Assembly: GCA_029834535.1 (NCBI GenBank)
Contig: JAQMWT010000075.1
Span: 1 to 64,000, forward strand
Direction of reading: 5' to 3'
Source of the DNA: Chrysophaeum taylorii
Lineage: Eukaryota; Sar; Pelagophyceae; Pelagomonadales; Pelagomonadaceae
Length of the DNA stretch: 64,000 nucleotides
Shown here: positions 10,770 to 20,684 of the stretch, one piece after another
Layout of the letters: each line of letters starts with the position of its first letter
How positions within the stretch are numbered: position 1 is the stretch's first letter
Made by a program: the position numbers and the translations under genes
Notes under the pieces: generated by a model
Database searches by the model: none
Told to the model about the DNA's origin: nothing
Seen by the model: the letters and a program-made list of their open reading frames with translations, nothing else

Positions 10770-11096
10770 GCCCTAAGACACCCTGCTATGCTCTTGATGC
10801 TTCTTATGTGGCCTCTGCGACCATCAAGACTGCATGCTCCTTTCCTTCTTTTTTTTTTCTGTCTTCATCATCATCTTTCTCAAGAGATACTCTTCAGTCG
10901 CACCTTGCGCTTAAGACATCTCGAGGGGGTGCAGAGAAATCTGCTGCCTCTTACCCTTATCCGTCCGTTGAGAACGTGATCTCTTCCTTACCCTTCTTCC
11001 GCCTTTCTACACAATCAAATAGTCCTCACATTTGTGCTTACGCTCATCATCATGGTCTAGCGCGTCCCGAGGTATTTAGCACTATACAAGTGCAGA
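10770..11096. other. Non-coding, pyrimidine-rich stretch
   Basis: No gene is seen. The stretch is rich in TTCTT and TTTTTT runs and could include the 3' LTR or 3' UTR of the copia element, but I could not pair it with any repeat at the left edge of the window. Confidence 0.4.
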
Positions 11097-11432
11097 CCAG
11101 TAAGTTCACCTAGTCCCAATCTCTAACCCTAGTAAGTTCACCTGGTCCCAGTAAGTTCACCTGGTCAGTTAGTTCACTTAGTCCCAATCTCTAACCCGGC
11201 GTAAACCCACTCGTGCTCACACCCACTCACCCCATTCTCCTTTGAGCTCGTCGCTCTCACCCCCGCCAATCCAAGCTGCTCTGATCCGCACGCGCCGCCA
11301 GCCTTTGAGTTTGAGTTGTCAAAAAACCCCGGTAAGCTCACCTGGTCCCAGTAAGTTCACCTGGTCACTCAGTTCACCTAGTCCCAATGTCTAGACCCAG
11401 TAAGTTCACCTGGTCCCAGTAAGTTCACCTAC
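11097..11432. repeat. Two clusters of a 17-19 bp repeat, AGTAAGTTCACCTGGTCCC
   Basis: About nine copies of AGTAAGTTCACCTGGTCCC and close variants occur in two clusters (11099-11185 and 11329-11432) separated by about 140 bp. The phrase CCCAATCTCTAACCC lies between units. The TTCAC core resembles the TTCACTTC motifs that fill the TIR elements at 49959 and 56455, but no terminal inverted repeat is visible here. Confidence 0.7.
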
Positions 11433-12060
11433 AGTGCGCGTGTAGACGCCGGGAGGGGGCTTATCGGTATTGCGCAGCACGTGTGGGGTAGGGTGGAGTC
11501 GTCGACCCAGAAGAGCAAATCCTCGGGGTTGCCGATCGACAGAGAGCCACGTAGAGCTGGACGTGACAGAAGACGGGCTTGGGCAAGAGGACGCCGATCT
11601 CGCGGGGCGTCTGGCCCTGGCTCTTGTTGATCGTTTGGCGTCGGTGGGGCTTAAGGGATACAGGTTGGAGGAGCCTCGGTGACACGACACGATCGATCAT
11701 GTATCTGGTACCGTTGCAGTGGCCGTACGACGGGTCGAGGTTGCGAAGACTTTAAGCTCGCGATCAAAGTCAGCATGCCGTTGGTTGTCAGGGAGTCGAA
11801 AACTCGACTGTAAAGAGCGAGGCGTCGTCTTCCGACCCAACCTAGTCGGCCGAAAAGAACTCCGACGCCTCGTCCCGGGAAAAAAAGGCCGCGGTCATGC
11901 GCGCGTTGTCAGCATCGACAACATCGTTTCGACGGGGCGTGAGAATGGCGCGCCGAAAGAGCCGCCGCGGGTCGTGGAAATAGTCTGCGAGGTCGCCGTA
12001 GACGGATTGGAGGATCACTGTCTGGCTCGTGGGGCAACCTGATCCTTACCCTAAATCGAG
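11420..12060 (-). pseudogene. Helitron Pif1-like helicase C-terminal remnant
   Basis: Read on the minus strand, the region encodes RAILTPR followed by VDADNARM (near 11880-11950), then the helicase C-terminal segment TINKSQGQTPREIGVLL and PVFCHVQLYVALCRS (11540-11640). These are the diagnostic motifs of Helitron Rep/helicase proteins (R-A-I-L-T-P-R-N; T-I-N-K-S-Q-G-Q-T; P-V-F-S-H-G-Q-L-Y-V-A-L-S-R). At least two frame changes (around 11700 and 11830) break the frame. No Rep domain or Helitron terminus is seen in the window. Confidence 0.75.
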
Positions 12061-12069
12061 GCGGCCCAA

Positions 12070-12410
12070 ACTCGCCGCATCTACCGTGAGTGGGGGATCG
12101 CCAACGCATTAGGCCGGGCTCGTTGCGCCCTCACCGCCCTCACCCATGTCGCCGCCTCGGGGAACCCCACCCAGGCCGCCCGATCCCAGCAGGACGTCAC
12201 CCTTCGTCGCACATACGTCCGGCGGCAGCATGCGTACGACTTACGGGCAGGGCCCGTCCTCTCTTCGCCTGCCCCACGCCTCGGCGATGACCCCGACTAG
12301 GTCCCGCGTACTTATCTCCGCCCGTCAGGCACATCTCTCATACCCCACAAACCCACCCACATCCTTCATGCTCCCCACACACACCCCCCTCTTAGCAGTC
12401 GACATTTAAA
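12070..12410 (+). mobile_element. LINE-like 3' end, TTTAAA family, copy 1
   Basis: An open frame encodes a C-terminal tail (TLRRTYVRRQHAYDLRAG, then PRLGDDPD and a TAG at 12298). A 3' region of about 115 bp then ends TTAGCAGTCGACATTTAAA. The same tail and 3' region recur at 27475-27640 and 59150-59300, and the tail alone inverted at 27250-27420. The 3' terminus TTTAAA is followed by GAC in nearly all copies. Copies are 5'-truncated and several are flanked by 11-15 bp direct repeats, which points to target-primed reverse transcription. The parent ORF family is not recognised. Confidence 0.65.
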
Positions 12411-12481
12411 GACAAACAAACAGACTCCCCACACACACCCCCCTCTTAGCAGTCGACATTTAAAGACAAACAAACTGACAA
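12411..12481 (+). mobile_element. 5'-truncated TTTAAA-family insert with target duplication
   Basis: A second 3' end (core 12443-12467) immediately follows the first. It is about 39 bp long and flanked by GACAAACAAACAGAC on the left and GACAAACAAACTGAC on the right, a 15-bp duplication with one mismatch. The insertion point is directly after the TTTAAA of the previous copy. Confidence 0.65.
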
Positions 12482-13360
12482 ACAGAAAAACATCTGTCGA
12501 TTAGTAGTAAGGAAACTTTACCTTTCTCGTGTAGTTCTAGATGCCGCCTGTCGTGTTCTGAGGATATAGGGAACATACCTCTTCATTCCCCGAATTAAAT
12601 ACTTCCAGACGTTCATGATGAGACGGGATGGTTTCCCAGGTGACTTACCATTTCTTGCTAATGCTTTGCAACGATGAGATTTCATCTACTGTGCCAAGAC
12701 GCCCCAGAACAACGACGGCGGCCGCGTCTACCATATGCACATGTGCAAGGCTTATGTTCGACAGTGAACGCACGCACGACTTCGAGAGCCTCGAAAACCC
12801 TAACCATGATGATAGTGCGCGAGCAATCATCCGCCACGAAGATAGTGCTCGGCCGTTTGGAACTCCCTCCATGAGGACTTTCAGGGTGTAAAGACTCACG
12901 GCTATTGGTTTTGGATCAATAAGATGTCCATCTCTCGGCAGTTCTTCTTCGATACAAAGGAATCGAGTCTGGCACTCTACTCCGAGCTAACCGCGCAAAT
13001 CTCGTGGACACCGGCAACATGCGCCGGCAGTGTCTTTGGGACACCAGACGACCCTCGATCCAGCCTCTCGAAAACAGGAGCCCCGTGTCGCCAAATAGGA
13101 ATTCCGAATTAAAACATCAAACATGGCGCTCGCTCCTTTTGCTTTTACTCTCCTTTTCACTTCGACTGGGATTCTCTCAGTCCGTTCGGCAATTATCCCT
13201 TGGGCTGACCCCCCCCCCCCGAGAAAACACGCGCCTCTTCGCAGCGCGCTACATACTATTACTGCGCGGGGTCTTGAAGTGCGATATGGTGGGCACAACA
13301 AGTTGTGTGGACCTCGACACTCTCCGTTAGATATACCATGGCGATAGCGAAGAAGGGGAC
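12482..13360. other. Gene-free stretch
   Basis: Only short overlapping open frames occur on both strands. One plus-strand frame from 13123 begins with a hydrophobic, signal-peptide-like start but runs into a poly-C tract (13209-13218) and has no recognisable homologue. No RNA gene seen. Confidence 0.5.
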
Positions 13361-14341
13361 TTAGCGAAAGGAGGTGATGAGCGTGCGAGAGCCGAGGGCG
13401 AACATGAGGACGCCAAAGCCGAGTTTCATCGGCTCGTCTGGAATGTAAGCTGAGCCAAGACGACCGCCGAAATAGGCACCGGTGCAGGTGCCAACGAGGA
13501 GAGGAGTTGCCGTGAGGAGCTGGACGTTGCCCAATCTTGCGTGCGCCGCGACGCCGGCGACAGCCGTGGGTACCATGGCCGCGAGCGAGGTGCCAAGTGC
13601 GAGCTTGTGATCCATGTCGGTGGCCAGCGCGAGCAAAGGTACCACGATGGCGCCGCCTGTGCGCTGACGATTAATCGATCGAGGTAAAAAGAATGCACCG
13701 CCAACGCCGAAGAGGCCGGCGAGAAAGCCCGACATGACACCGATGCCGAGGAGAGGGACGAAGTCGGCAGGCCTGAGCTCCTGGACGCGAGCGACGAGCG
13801 CCGCCGGCGACGTGAGATCGTCGCGGATCTCGCTCGAAGGCCGCCGTTGCTCGGCCGCGAGCAAGTCCATGATGCGTTGCTTGAAGGGCACAACCGGCGC
13901 GATAACGAGCATAAAGACGCCGAGGGCCCGCTTGAGTATTTGCGCCTCGAGACGCGAGGCGGCGAGTGCGCCAAAGCGCGCTGTGAGCGCGCCGGTGGAC
14001 GCGACGAGCAGCGCCGCCAGGGGGTCGACCTCGCCATCGAGGCCGTAGGCCACCGCCCCAGCGCACCCGGTCGCGAGCACGCCGACGAGCGAGGTTCCGT
14101 GCGCGACGTGTTGTCCCACGCCAAAGTGCGTCATCATCGGGATCGCCACAAAGCCGCCACCCATGCCCGCGAGAGACCCGAGCGCGCCAGCGACCACGCC
14201 GGTCGCGCCGAGCCCGCTTAAGGACATCTTCTTCGACACGTCGGATGATGCACGCCGAGGCTGCGACAACACAGCGCGCGAAAGCGTCACGCGATGCGTC
14301 CAAAACCGACGCATACTCGGCTGCGCGCAAAACTTCATCAT
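13361..14341 (-). CDS. TauE/SafE (TSUP) family membrane permease, spliced
   Basis: A 312-residue protein after splicing, of the TauE/SafE sulfite/organosulfonate exporter family. Both family repeats are clear: GSLAGMGGGFVAIPMM with HGTSLVGV in the first half, and FGVGGGAIVVPLLAL with LGTSLAAM in the second, each followed by hydrophobic helices. The second glycine motif is only complete if a 42-nt GT-AG intron (13657-13698) is removed. That intron has a multiple-of-three length and no stop, so an unspliced reading adds 14 foreign residues. The Arg/Ser-rich start (about 45 residues, few acidic residues) looks like an organelle, probably mitochondrial, presequence. The substrate is not predictable; sulfur anions are usual. 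Confidence 0.85.
   Translation of the reverse strand: MMKFCAQPSMRRFWTHRVTLSRAVLSQPRRASSDVSKKMSLSGLGATGVVAGALGSLAGMGGGFVAIPMMTHFGVGQHVAHGTSLVGVLATGCAGAVAYGLDGEVDPLAALLVASTGALTARFGALAASRLEAQILKRALGVFMLVIAPVVPFKQRIMDLLAAEQRRPSSEIRDDLTSPAALVARVQELRPADFVPLLGIGVMSGFLAGLFGVGGAFFLPRSINRQRTGGAIVVPLLALATDMDHKLALGTSLAAMVPTAVAGVAAHARLGNVQLLTATPLLVGTCTGAYFGGRLGSAYIPDEPMKLGFGVLMFALGSRTLITSFR
13657..13698 (-). other. 42-nt in-frame GT-AG intron in the TSUP gene
   Basis: On the minus strand it begins GTGCATTCTT and ends GCGCACAG, with a branch-point-like ATTAATC about 15 nt before the acceptor. Removal restores the conserved FGVGGGAIVVP motif exactly. Confidence 0.85.
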
Positions 14342-14518
14342 CTTCTGGTGACGTGGCTTATTAAAAGGGTAAATGTCATGCGCTTCGCGACGTTAAATTT
14401 GTTAGGTGACCCACTCGGTGATGGTGTTTTCGGTGGTGGCGGCGGCGCCTCGATGCTCGGCGGCTTTGCCAAGGCGACGTCCGTTGATATTAAAAAAAAA
14501 ACGAAAAGAAGAGAGAAA

Positions 14519-14668
14519 CTAGGAGGGGCGCGGGAAGCCAGTGGTATTCTTGCGCGCTGCCCGATCTTTACGGTGGTGGTTGGCGACGGCGGCCTTGTTC
14601 TTTTCGGCACGCTTGCGCTGTATTGCGGTTTTCTTCTTGTCGGCGTTGCCAGAAGCCGGCGGTCTTCG

Positions 14669-14713
<45 letters not shown>

Positions 14714-16069
14714 GGGTGGTGGTGGTGCGGAAGCCCCAGATGCGGCCGAAGAACTCGGGGCGTCGTCGTTGGGGGGAAGGTCACGATTCGTGTTTCGGGT
14801 TTGTGCCCAGAAATTCTCCTCCTCCTCGTCGGCTTTTCTGAGCGCGTTGTACTTGCGCGTGAGGTCCTGGTCGGCCCACGCGTCGAGGGGCGTCGCTTTG
14901 ACCTCGGGTTCGGGGGCGTCGTCGTAACGGTCGTCGTAGTCGTCGTCGTAGAGGTCGTAGAGATGGCGGATGCGGTCGGCCTCGTCGTCTTGGTGTTGGA
15001 GCGCGCGGACGCGCGCCTTTTGATTCTTGAAAAAGTCTGCGTCGCGAGAGAGGTCGTCTCTGCGCGTCTTGAGTCCGGCGAGCGAGGGATCCAGGTGCGC
15101 GACCTCGGGGGGGGGATTGCCGTCGAGAAGCCGGGAGGCGACCGCGTCGACATCGTAGTCCATGACCGCGAGGCACACGGCGACGTAGCCGTCGCCGAAT
15201 CGGTCGTTTCCGACGACGGCCTTGACGGCCTCGACGCGCCGACCTACCTCGTCCGTGGACGCCGCCTCGGGCGGATCTATCGTTTTTTTCTCTTCCTCTT
15301 CGGGAGGAGAAAATGATGGATTGTCGCCGCGGAGCACGAGGAGCGCAAAATTCAAGAGGGCTCTCGCCTCGGCGGTCGCCGGGCGGTACGAAGCGAGGGC
15401 CGACTCTATCGCCGCGGGATTGCCATACTTCGGTCGGTCGCGCGAAATCGCGTCGACCAACAGCTCCGGCGCCTCGGCCGCGAGGGCCGTGGCAAGCTCG
15501 TCGCGGTCGAGGTTAGTCTTGGTCGCGAGCGCGTCCCAAGCACTCATCAGGTCGTCGGTGAAGAACGCGGTCGCGCCAGCCTTTGCCAGACCGACGAGCG
15601 ACCGCGCGCTGTCGGTCGCAAACGAAATCGCGTCGGGCTCGGGAAGACGGTCGGCCGCGGCGCGGAACGCCCCCGCCGCCTCGCCCCCGGCGCGCTCGAG
15701 GTCGCGCGTCTTGGCCGCGATCCGTCGCACGATCGTCGCGTTCGCGTCGCCGTGCATCGCCGCGACAGCGATGAGCTGCGACGCGTCGACCCCCGAGAGC
15801 AACGCCAGTCGAGAGAGCACGAACAGGACCCGCCGATCCACCGACCGCACGACCTCGTCGCCGGCCTCGTAGCCCTCGTCGTACCACCGACTCCGATACG
15901 CGAGGTACGAATGCAAAAACACCCTCAAGTCTTCGGCGCGCCGCGAAAACTCGCCGTCGCGCGTGCGCAGCAACCGACCGAGCTCATCGTTCGCTCGCGC
16001 GATCCACGGAACCCCCGTTGGTCCGCGGCCCCCGCCCTCGTTGTCGGACGGCACGAACGCTTCGAGCAT
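14519..16069 (-). CDS. ASCC2: ASCC2-like protein with CUE domain
   Basis: A 516-residue protein resembling activating signal cointegrator 1 complex subunit 2, a ubiquitin-binding subunit of the ASCC complex that works in alkylation repair and in splitting collided ribosomes. A helical N-terminal region (about 15-250) is followed by a CUE domain (DEVGRRVEAVKAVVG through ASRLLDGNPPPE, about residues 275-325) with the Leu-Leu pair. The Asp/Tyr-rich YDDDYDDRYDD tract and an RKYNALRKADEEEENFW segment are typical of the ASCC2 C-terminal half. The tail has a polyglutamine run encoded by CAA units, then a basic KKK/RKR end. The ATG at 16069 is chosen because the frame extends upstream only through non-ATG codons. 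The next gene on the same strand (TSUP) starts 177 bp downstream of its stop. Confidence 0.8.
14674..14711. repeat. (GTT)n trinucleotide repeat encoding polyQ
   Basis: An uninterrupted run of about 12-14 GTT units on the plus strand, read as CAA (Gln) codons in the ASCC2-like gene on the minus strand. Confidence 0.9.
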
Positions 16070-16520
16070 TTTGTGACTTACCAACGGACCGTATCCTCCA
16101 GTTTTACCGGAACAAACAATCCTCCACCCCGGGGGTCCTGGTCGGGTCTTTCGTTCGTTCGTTTGTTCGTTCGAAAAAAAAACCGTTTGTCATCCGGCAT
16201 AAGGAGTAGGTGGCGGGTCGTGCGGCGGCGGAGTCGGGGAGCGCGGAAATGTGTCGTTCTGCCTGGGCCCGGGCGAGGAGCAGGATCTTGAAAGACCGCC
16301 GATGATGCGCCGGCGGCGAGGCACACGACGGAGGAAGAAGGGCGGCGGCGGCGGCGGCGGTGCAGGAGGCCGGAAAAAAGAGGCGTTGCGGTTTGGAACA
16401 CCACCACAGGGGTCACACAACAGGAGGGGAGTGAGGGACTAGGGCGAGGATGCCAGCCCTGCCCCTAGGGGGATGGGCTGTCAGCATTTTCGATTTAAAA
16501 GAAGGTGGAGAGCGCGAGAT
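16070..16520. other. Intergenic, low complexity
   Basis: No gene seen. It contains a short TTCG array (16148-16175) followed by an A-run, and GGC-rich low-complexity sequence at 16305-16370. Confidence 0.5.
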
Positions 16521-17756
16521 TCAATCGTTATCATGGTTGGCGTTGTTGGTGGGCTGTTGGGTCCGTTGTCGCTTGGCGGGGGGCGAGCAGAGCGGAACGA
16601 CGAGGGCCTTGACGAGGCCGGGGTGCGTGCAGAGCTCGTTGAAGGAGGGCGAAGCGGAGATGACCTTGACGTTGTCGCGAATGACCTCGACGCAACGCTT
16701 TTTGAGCTGCTCCGTCAAAGGGAGGTGGGTTTCGCAGAGCGAGAAAAGGGAGAGGGCGTTGTCGACGGTAACGCTCTCCGTCATGTACTCGAGGCAGCGG
16801 AGGGCGAGGGGTCGGAGCGCGTACTCCGAGGCGAGCTTGAAGACGTCGACGATGGAGTCCGAAGGAATCTCGTCGGCGTCGCCGCCCGAGTAGATGAAGC
16901 GCAGGACGGTCGTGAACGTCTTGTAGTCGGCACCCCGAATGGCGATCTCCGTGCTCGAACCGGGATCGTTCTGGTTCGTCCGGCTCTTGTGCTGTCGTTG
17001 ATGATTGTTGATCATCGTTTTGAAGTACTGGGACCTCGCCGTCAGCACGAACTTGTGGGCCCGGATTTTTTTTCCGTCGACGACGAACGTGACGCGGTCG
17101 GCGCCGAGGTCGTCGCCCTGGTCCGAGTCGAGGTATTCCAGAAAGCTCGGGTTCTCGATGGGGTCCATCACGCGGTGGCATTTGAACTCGACGGTATCCC
17201 CCTGGCCCGAGATGTAGATGGCGGGGTACAAGGTCAACCCACGCAGCCTCACGTACGCGTCCTTTACGACCGCCTCGTCGGGTTCGAGCGAGCCGGCGTC
17301 GTCGGCATCCGCGTTCTCGTTCAAGGAGAACCCCAACACGCCGAGGTCCATGTCGAGGTGGGCTCGGATGACGTCGTTCGTCTTGTACTGCGATCCAAAC
17401 GACGACCACGCCGAGTTTGTCTCCTGCGCGGCGTCGCCGTCCTCGTCGCCCGTCTCCAGGTCGCGCGTGTGGTCGTTCGCCTTTATCGACCCCGTCGACG
17501 CGTACACGAAGATGTTCGTGCGGTTGATCGGCCGATTCAGCTTGAGGTTGTCGAGGGCGTAGCCCACCGCCATCCATCGCTTCCGACGCTTCACCTTGAA
17601 CTCGCACACCCACCGCCCGCGGCTCAGCCCGCCGCTTCCCAGAACCCACGCGCCCTCGAAGTTTTGCGTGTGCCCCGTTTGTGTCGCCGTGCTCCCGTCC
17701 TGGCTGATCACCAGGTTATCGCCGGCGCGATCCGAATTCAACACGATCCGGTCCAT
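16521..17756 (-). CDS. SPRY domain plus BTB/POZ domain protein
   Basis: A protein of about 411 residues. The N-terminal two-fifths is a SPRY domain (GRWVCEFKVKRRKRWMAVGYA; LDMDLGVLGFSLNENADAD; LYPAIYISGQGDTVEF). It is followed by a BTB/POZ domain (DRVTFVVDGKKIRAHKFVLTARSQYFKTMI; FTTVLRFIYSGGDA; DVFKLASEYALRPLALRCLEYM) and a BACK-like helical segment (VTVDNALSLFSLCETHLPL). BTB proteins of this kind are commonly substrate adaptors of CUL3 ubiquitin ligases, with the SPRY domain recruiting the substrate; that role is inferred. The tail is Gln/Asn-rich. The first ATG in frame is at 17756; open frame reaches 17795, so an upstream exon is possible. Confidence 0.85.
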   Translation of the reverse strand: MDRIVLNSDRAGDNLVISQDGSTATQTGHTQNFEGAWVLGSGGLSRGRWVCEFKVKRRKRWMAVGYALDNLKLNRPINRTNIFVYASTGSIKANDHTRDLETGDEDGDAAQETNSAWSSFGSQYKTNDVIRAHLDMDLGVLGFSLNENADADDAGSLEPDEAVVKDAYVRLRGLTLYPAIYISGQGDTVEFKCHRVMDPIENPSFLEYLDSDQGDDLGADRVTFVVDGKKIRAHKFVLTARSQYFKTMINNHQRQHKSRTNQNDPGSSTEIAIRGADYKTFTTVLRFIYSGGDADEIPSDSIVDVFKLASEYALRPLALRCLEYMTESVTVDNALSLFSLCETHLPLTEQLKKRCVEVIRDNVKVISASPSFNELCTHPGLVKALVVPLCSPPAKRQRTQQPTNNANHDND

Positions 17757-18373
17757 CACGCTCCGGCCCTCGAACAAGGCCAGCTTCCACCGCAAAAAAC
17801 GGATCGATCACAAAAGAATCGTACCTACACCGAAGGTGGTTTCTTTTGCTCGGAGTCGCAAGGGCGCGTCGCGCCACTCTCAGGGTCTGTCTGCTATCGC
17901 GCCTGACAGGCAGACACCCCTTCCTTTCAGAGTTCTATCCTCGCTCCCAGAGTGATTCGCCGCGGCCGGCTCACGAACTGTAGACGACCGACGGGGAGCG
18001 TGACGTGCGAAGAGCGGATCCAGTACCAGTTCCAGTACCTCGACAAACCGTCATGTGTCCCATGGCCCACACTTTACCCCAGGTTAACCTTTATTTGTTC
18101 CGTTGTTACCCGCCGGGCCCCAAAAAAAAAAAAATCTCTTCTTTCTTCTCCTGTCGTGAGAACGACGAAAAAGAACGAACGAACGAACGAACCGAACGCG
18201 AACGATGGGGGGGGATCCGCGGCGCCGCCCGCCCCGACACATCATAGGTGGAAATGGGTGGGGGGGTCTGGTCGCCCGCCGGAGAAGAAGGAGAAAGCTC
18301 GAGCTCACCGCCGAGAAGAGAAGAGAAGAGCAGGGAAGAGCAGGGAAGAGAAAATCACATCACATCACATCAT
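17757..18373. other. Intergenic with A-runs and simple repeats
   Basis: No gene seen. Contains a 13-A run (18122-18134), a GAAC array (18175-18192) and GAAGAG/ACATC simple repeats at 18313-18370 just past the syntaxin stop codon. Confidence 0.5.
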
Positions 18374-19425
18374 TTATTTCTTCTTCTTGTCCTTGTTTTG
18401 GTATTTGAGGACGAGGAAGATGACGAGGATGCCGTTGAGAAGCATGAGGACGAGAATGCATATGCGAGGGCGCGCCGCCTTCTGGTACTGTTCGGCGCGC
18501 TCGATCTCGACGACACCCTTGCGCGTGTGCTCGGCGACCTGCTCCATGTTGAAGTCGATGCGGTCAAGTATGGTGCCCTGGTCGATAACGAGGACGGCGA
18601 GCTCCTTGAATATGGTCGAGAGCTCCTGGATCGACTCGGCGATCTTGCGGATTTCGTCGTCCCGCTCGGCGACGAGGTTCTCGACGTCCACGACCGCAGC
18701 GAGCTGCTGGTCGTTGAAGCCGTCGTCGTCGGGGGGCAGGCGCTGGTCGCTCGCGCCGCCGCCGCTCAAAAAGTCGAAAGTAGCGTCTGCCGTGCCTTCT
18801 TTCTGTCGCTTGAGGCGCTGGAGGTACTCCTTTTGCGTCTTGCGAAAGTCGGCGTTGAGGTTCTGTATGCGCATCGCGACAGATCGCTGGATGTTCGCGC
18901 GAATCGTGCGCTCAGAGTCAGACAAGTCGTCGTCCTCGCGGCTCGCGACGCGCTTTAGCGTCGACTCGCACACCCGGAAAAGCCGCGTCGCCTCGCGCAT
19001 TTTCGAATCGATCTCCGCATCGAGGGCCTCCTCGTTCGCGTCGTCGAACGACACCATCAGCCGCTTCGTGTGGAGCGCCTGTAGCTCGCGCGTCGCCTTT
19101 TCGATTTTCGCCACGTCGCTCTCCACGGCGTCCACCTACGCCGTACCGTCGATCGACGCTCGAGGGCCCCAACACGCACGAGGTCCACCCACACTGGCGG
19201 GAGCGCCGGCGCCTGCGAGGACGTCCCGGCCTCGACGTCCGACGCGTCGCTGTGGTAGCCCCCCGACCTGCGACGCACGGTGAGCGACGAGGCGGTCGTC
19301 AGAACTCCTGCGCTGAAACGGGACAGTGGTTGTTGCTCGCGAATGGTTGTTTTCGGAGGTCTCGGCGCGCGCGGCCGTACCGACCGTCGTTCGACGAACT
19401 TGCGAGTCAAGTCCCTCGATGCCAT
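18374..19425 (-). CDS. STX16: Syntaxin-16/Tlg2-type Qa-SNARE, spliced
   Basis: A 335-residue Qa-SNARE. Exon 1 is 19180-19425 and exon 2 is 18374-19135. Splicing a 44-nt GT-AG intron joins LPPVWVD to LVDAVESDV, matching the LPPxWVD signature that precedes the Habc region in syntaxin-16/Tlg2 proteins of the trans-Golgi/endosome recycling route. The SNARE motif (ERDDEIRKIAESIQELSTIFKEL through GTILDRIDFNMEQVAEH) contains the zero-layer Gln and is followed by a single C-terminal transmembrane segment (ICILVLMLLNGILVIFLVL) and a short Lys-rich tail. The start ATG at 19425 gives MASRDLTRKF, like the M-A-T-R-x-L-T-x-x-F start of the family. Confidence 0.9.
19136..19179 (-). other. 44-nt GT-AG intron in the syntaxin gene
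   Basis: Begins GTGCGTGTTG and ends GGCGTAG on the minus strand; removal joins two exons in phase 0 and rebuilds the family signature. Confidence 0.85.
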
Positions 19426-19633
19426 CGCTTTGTGCCGGCCTTCCCGCTTTGGCGCTCGAGTTCCCCTGTTTCAGGAGGGGGTAAGCGAGAGCAGGTGGTG
19501 GTGGGAATGCGTATCACTTTTTTTTTTTTTTTTTTTCTTGTACTTCTTTTTTGGAAACCGTTTTTGGAATTACCCCCCCAACACCCCCCCTCTTCTAAAA
19601 AGACCATCTGAAAACCGTTGTCAGCAGAGGACG

Positions 19634-20482
19634 ATGAGCGCGGTCCAGCAGGTGCCGGCGGCACGAGACAACTTAATATGGGGTGCGTCGTCGAGTTGCC
19701 ATCCTCCGTGATCTTTCCTCTACGTAGAGGAAGAGGCCGAGACGTTGCGGACGACAACCAAGAAGAAGCCCGCGCCACCGCAGAAGAACGGTCCGTTGTC
19801 CTCGCGCAAGCTCTTCGGCGACATCGACACCAACGCGACGACGCGCGGTGCCGCGACGACCCCCTTCGCTGGCCTCAAAGCCAAGTCCGCGCAGTGCGTC
19901 GTCGTGTTTTGATGCGCGTCATATTATTTATTCCATTTGATATTTAGGTCGATTCCGAAAGCGCCGCAGGACGCCACCAAGAGCGGCACGGCGGCGGCGC
20001 CGAGGCGGATATTCGGCGAGTTGGAGAACGGGACGGTCCGGAAGACGACGGGCAAGGCGGCGGCGACGCCGGCGACACAGCGCAAGGAAGCGGCAAAGGT
20101 GCGGTTCGACGTGGTGCCCTCCGAGGGAGGCACCGAGACGACGGTGCCCGCCAAGGCCAAGGAAGAGGACTGGCGTCTCAACGACGACGAGCCCATCGAA
20201 AAGCCCGCGGGGCGTCTGTATGAGGAGCAGAAGGCGTATATGCGGCGGCTCCAGGAGCTCGCGGAAGAGCGCGAGGCTCAGGCCGCTGCCCAGGACCCGG
20301 TCTATGAATTTTCGACCGAGGACCACCTCAAGGGCGTCATCACCTTCGACATGGCGGAGGAGTGGCTAAAAAACCCTCCTGTCGACGTGCCGACGGAGGA
20401 AGACGAGATCGCCGAGCGTATGCGGGACCTCGGCCCGCCCATCTGCGAGGACCCCTTACTTTTCACCCTCGATGACGACTAG
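19634..20482 (+). CDS. Unrecognised 249-aa protein, three exons
   Basis: Exons 19634-19682, 19728-19893 and 19948-20482 are joined by GT-AG introns of 45 and 54 nt, both with GTGCGTCGTC donors; phases agree across all three. The protein is hydrophilic with basic and acidic patches. Two related short boxes are visible, SSRKLFGDIDTN and PRRIFGELENG, each a basic residue followed by (L/I)FG(D/E)(I/L), in an otherwise Lys/Ala/Thr-rich N-terminal half. The C-terminal half has a charged helix (YEEQKAYMRRLQELAEEREAQ) and an acidic end. Cell-cycle proteins with destruction-box-like boxes have this kind of composition, but I see no diagnostic motif and assign no function. It lies 202 bp upstream of the aminotransferase start and ends before it on the same strand. 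Confidence 0.7.
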
Positions 20483-20684
20483 ACTTGAGAGGCCGCCGAT
20501 TCATTTATTTAATGATTTAAAATTCATCATCGTTCGTGAACCGCGGCGGAGCAGGGGTGTGTGCTCCCTCCGCGTATCTAGTACTATTCTTAGGCTTCAA
20601 GCATATTCCATCATAACCCTCTTTGTTGTCTCATCGTCGTCGTCGTCTCCAGAGAACGAAGAGAGACGAACGGGTTTTCGTGCG

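Noticed and set aside
10770-11200. 3' LTR of the copia element
   Set aside because: No TG...CA bounded repeat could be matched to the left edge of the window; the 5' LTR would lie outside it, so it cannot be confirmed.
14294-15316. Plus-strand frame with Leu/Val runs resembling membrane helices
   Set aside because: The runs are the antisense of the CAA polyQ tract and acidic tract of the ASCC2-like gene.
16473-17906. 477-codon plus-strand frame
   Set aside because: Antisense to the SPRY-BTB gene, which has two recognisable domains on the minus strand.
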